Source: Gammaproteobacteria bacterium
GTDB taxonomy: Bacteria > Pseudomonadota > Gammaproteobacteria > Magnimaribacterales > D2472
DNA: 33,080 bases
Reading direction: 5' to 3'
Assembly: GCA_023257795.1 (NCBI GenBank)
Contig: JALRBL010000088.1
Location: forward strand, 1-33,080
The notes under the pieces: model-generated
What the model was told of the DNA's origin: nothing
The model's input: only the letters and a program-made list of their open reading frames with translations
Databases searched by the model: none
Position numbers and translations under genes: made by a program
In this document: positions 31,389-33,080 of the stretch, piece by piece
Position numbering within the stretch: the first letter of the stretch is position 1
Layout: each line of letters opens with the position of its first letter

Positions 31389-31418
31389 ATATTAAATGAG
31401 AATGAGAATCATTGTCAA
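31389..31418 (-). promoter_or_regulatory. Predicted bfd promoter
   Basis: On the minus strand a perfect TTGACA (forward 31413-31418) is followed after 18 bases by TAATAT (forward 31389-31394). The Fur box fills the spacer, which is a classic repressor arrangement. The predicted start site is within a base or two of the GTG start codon. Confidence 0.7.
31398..31416. promoter_or_regulatory. Fur box in the bfd promoter
   Basis: GAGAATGAGAATCATTGTC matches the 19-base Fur consensus at 16 positions. It covers the spacer and part of the -35 box of the bfd promoter. Confidence 0.85.
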
Positions 31419-32000
31419 TTAGATTTTATTCAATAGATCGCAAAAAACTTTTGCAGTAATTTCAGCGTCATAAGCTGCTGAGTGAGCAAGATCATTGTCA
31501 TAGTCAATTGATAACTCCTTGGCAATTCGGGCAAGAACAGTTTGGCCAGTAAAAGCTGCCCCTAGTGAAACAGTATCAATAACTGAAAATGGATGAAAGG
31601 GAGAGTTTTTAATATCGTATCTTTCTATGTTGGCTTGTAAAAAAGATAGATCAAAATGGGCATTATGACCTACCAATATAGCTCTTGAGCATTCTTCTTT
31701 GCTTCTTTGTTTATTTACGAGCTTGCATATATTTTTAATGGCTTCTTCTGTAGCAATAGCTTGGCGCAGAGGATGATTGAGATGAATTTTGGTAAACTCT
31801 AGCGAGTCTGGATCAATCTCTAATTGACTTTCAGGAATCACATGGTATCTAATTCCTTCACCTAAAATGAACTTATTATTATTAATTTCAATAAATTGCA
31901 TTGCTATTTCAAGTATGGGATTTTTTGAGGGATCAAAACCACCTGTTTCTAAATCTATAACGACAGGTAAATATTTTCTAAATCTATTTTTTAGCAACAT
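31419..32000 (-). CDS. rnt: Ribonuclease T (DEDDh 3'-5' exonuclease)
   Basis: RNase T trims the 3' ends of tRNA and other stable RNAs. The RNase T opening NRFRKYLPVVIDLETGGFDPSKNPILEIA carries the first Asp-Glu pair, GHNAHFDLSFL the second Asp, and AHSAAYDAEITA the His and final Asp of DEDDh. NPFHPF-like NSPFHPFSVIDT and GQTVLARIA are also diagnostic. The ORF track starts at TTG 32066, which would overlap the divergent dehydrogenase gene. ATG 32000 (MLLKNRFRKYLPVV, 193 residues) agrees with the family N-terminus and leaves a 39-base divergent promoter gap. RNase T is most typical of Gammaproteobacteria. Confidence 0.93.
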   Translation of the reverse strand: MLLKNRFRKYLPVVIDLETGGFDPSKNPILEIAMQFIEINNNKFILGEGIRYHVIPESQLEIDPDSLEFTKIHLNHPLRQAIATEEAIKNICKLVNKQRSKEECSRAILVGHNAHFDLSFLQANIERYDIKNSPFHPFSVIDTVSLGAAFTGQTVLARIAKELSIDYDNDLAHSAAYDAEITAKVFCDLLNKI

Positions 32001-32039
32001 TTCTATTACACTATAATACTCTTCACCAACTTTTAAACT
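32001..32039. promoter_or_regulatory. Divergent promoter gap, rnt and amino acid dehydrogenase
   Basis: A 39-base gap with a rightward TATAAT at 32012-32017 and a possible -35 box TTAGCA at 31991-31996 (short 15-base spacer). The leader of the dehydrogenase mRNA would be about 16 bases. Confidence 0.4.
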
Positions 32040-33080
32040 ATGATTTTTCAAGAAATATCTAACCAATCATTTGATGGCCTAAGGGTAAGTAGTCATCCTG
32101 AATTTCAACATGAGAAAGTTTATTTGTATGAAGATAGTGATACTAATATAAGATCAATAGTTGCCATTCATTCCACAAAACTAGGCCCTGCAATTGGTGG
32201 CTGTCGCTTTCAAAACTATTCTAATTTCTTAGATGGTCTTAATGATGTATTGAGATTATCGAGAGGCATGACTGAAAAAAATATAGCTGCTAATGTCCCA
32301 TTTGGAGGAGGGAAAGCGATTATATTTGCTAACAATATTCAAAAAACAGATAAATTACTAAAGTCTTTTGCAGATTTTTTAAATCTTATTGGTGGCGATT
32401 ATTTATCTGCTGAGGATATTGGTATAACCCTTGAAGATATTCAAACCGTAGGAAAGTTCTCTAGGCATGTTTTTGATAATGTTGATCCTTCCTCTTATAC
32501 TGCTAAAGGCATTTTTTATGCTATTGAAAAGGTATTAACTACTCATAATACTCCACTCAACAATGCAACGATTGGTATTCAAGGAGCAGGGAACGTTGGT
32601 CTTAAATTGGCTAATCTTTTACTTGGGCAAGGATCATGCGTTTATATATCGGATACAAACCAAGACAAATTATTCGAAGCCAAAAAACTTGGCTGTATTG
32701 TTTCCAACGATATTTTTTCAGAAAAAATTGATGTATTTTCGCCATGTGCAGTGGGCGGGATTTTAAACGAAATAAATATTTCTAAACTAAAGGCTAAGTA
32801 CGTTATTGGTGGCGCTAATAATCAGCTGCTCACTCCAAAATCTGATCTATTGCTTCATGATAAAAATATTATTTACGTCCCTGATGCCATGATTAATGCA
32901 GGAGGTGTCATAGGGCTCACAAAAGATGTTTTAAATAGAAATGAAGAAGTCGGCCTTTCAACTTTTATCAATGATGTGCTAGCAGTGATAGAAAATGAAG
33001 AACTGAATGAAATTAATCTAGTGGGGCATAGTTTTGCTGGGCCTGTGATTTCTGCAGTGGCAGATCGCATACCAGAAAAA
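32040..33080 (+). CDS. Leucine/phenylalanine dehydrogenase-like amino acid dehydrogenase, 3' end outside window
   Basis: Read by hand; absent from the ORF track because no stop falls in the window. Exactly 347 codons are visible from ATG 32040 (MIFQEISNQSFDGL). Substrate-binding GPAIGGCRF, the catalytic Lys segment NVPFGGGKAIIF, AEDIGIT with the catalytic Asp, and the NAD-binding GIQGAGNVG follow the Glu/Leu/Phe/Val dehydrogenase order. VGGAN-type IGGANNQLL and PDAMINAGGVIG are also conserved. It reversibly deaminates branched or aromatic amino acids to 2-oxo acids with NAD+. Leucine dehydrogenases are about 350-370 residues, so only a short tail is missing. It diverges from rnt. Confidence 0.93.
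   Translation, partial: MIFQEISNQSFDGLRVSSHPEFQHEKVYLYEDSDTNIRSIVAIHSTKLGPAIGGCRFQNYSNFLDGLNDVLRLSRGMTEKNIAANVPFGGGKAIIFANNIQKTDKLLKSFADFLNLIGGDYLSAEDIGITLEDIQTVGKFSRHVFDNVDPSSYTAKGIFYAIEKVLTTHNTPLNNATIGIQGAGNVGLKLANLLLGQGSCVYISDTNQDKLFEAKKLGCIVSNDIFSEKIDVFSPCAVGGILNEINISKLKAKYVIGGANNQLLTPKSDLLLHDKNIIYVPDAMINAGGVIGLTKDVLNRNEEVGLSTFINDVLAVIENEELNEINLVGHSFAGPVISAVADRIPEK

Noticed and set aside
1-33080. CRISPR arrays, insertion sequences, prophage genes, toxin-antitoxin or other defence systems
   Set aside because: Looked for short regular repeats, transposase motifs, terminal inverted repeats and phage or defence domains; none seen.

Overview
The window is an AT-rich, densely packed bacterial chromosome segment. 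It has 33 protein genes (both end genes run off the window), one tRNA, gaps that never exceed about 130 bases and several gene ends that overlap. RNase T, bacterioferritin with its ferredoxin, a CGFS glutaredoxin, Fur boxes and Gram-negative style exported peptidases suggest a streamlined gammaproteobacterium, probably marine and SAR86/OM-group-like. That clade guess is inference only.

Layout: (1) 1-6.6 kb: an exported M16 zinc protease, an M28 lipoprotein peptidase, a guanidino hydrolase of the CtlX type directly behind tRNA-Arg(ACG), and a MelB-like symporter. A 56-residue rubredoxin absent from the ORF track overlaps the symporter and the next transporter, a Spinster-like MFS protein (6.6-7.9 kb). 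(2) 7.9-15.5 kb: a putative steroid or lipid catabolic block. Leftward it encodes a DUF1214-like protein, a sulfotransferase, an SDR, an amidohydrolase-like protein and a KshA-like Rieske oxygenase; rightward a phosphotransferase and an aldehyde dehydrogenase. (3) 15.5-16.7 kb: a small anchored acidic protein and an SDR. (4) 16.8-24.3 kb: a tight seven-gene operon holding a complete set of recognised coenzyme F420 core genes: F420:NADPH reductase, CofE, CofD, CofC and a fused CofG-CofH FO synthase (FbiC). It continues into a DUF1295 membrane protein and an exported M20 amidohydrolase. (5) 24.3-29.9 kb: a nitronate-monooxygenase-like flavoprotein diverging from a steroid operon. The operon encodes a KstD-like 3-ketosteroid dehydrogenase, an SDR, a BaiE-like steroid dehydratase and a ketosteroid isomerase with its catalytic residues intact, then PdxJ and GrxD. 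(6) 29.9-31.4 kb: an iron module of Bfr, an MBL-fold protein and Bfd with two strong Fur boxes. (7) 31.4-33.1 kb: RNase T and a leucine-dehydrogenase-like enzyme, divergently arranged.

Taken together, the window couples a steroid-nucleus toolkit (KstD, KshA-like oxygenase, KSI, BaiE-like dehydratase, several SDRs) with its own F420 cofactor pathway. This combination is familiar from Actinobacteria and unexpected in a low-GC Gram-negative. Whether F420 feeds the steroid enzymes is inference. No F420-dependent steroid enzyme is recognisable here.

Gene calls that differ from the supplied ORF track: rubredoxin (6432-6602), M16 protease (1-2368) and the amino acid dehydrogenase (32040-33080) are missing from it. 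CofE must be extended upstream to an apparent AUA start. The SDR after kstD starts at TTG 27164. The starts of the MBL protein, RNase T, the Spinster-like MFS protein, the BaiE-like protein and CtlX are moved inward.
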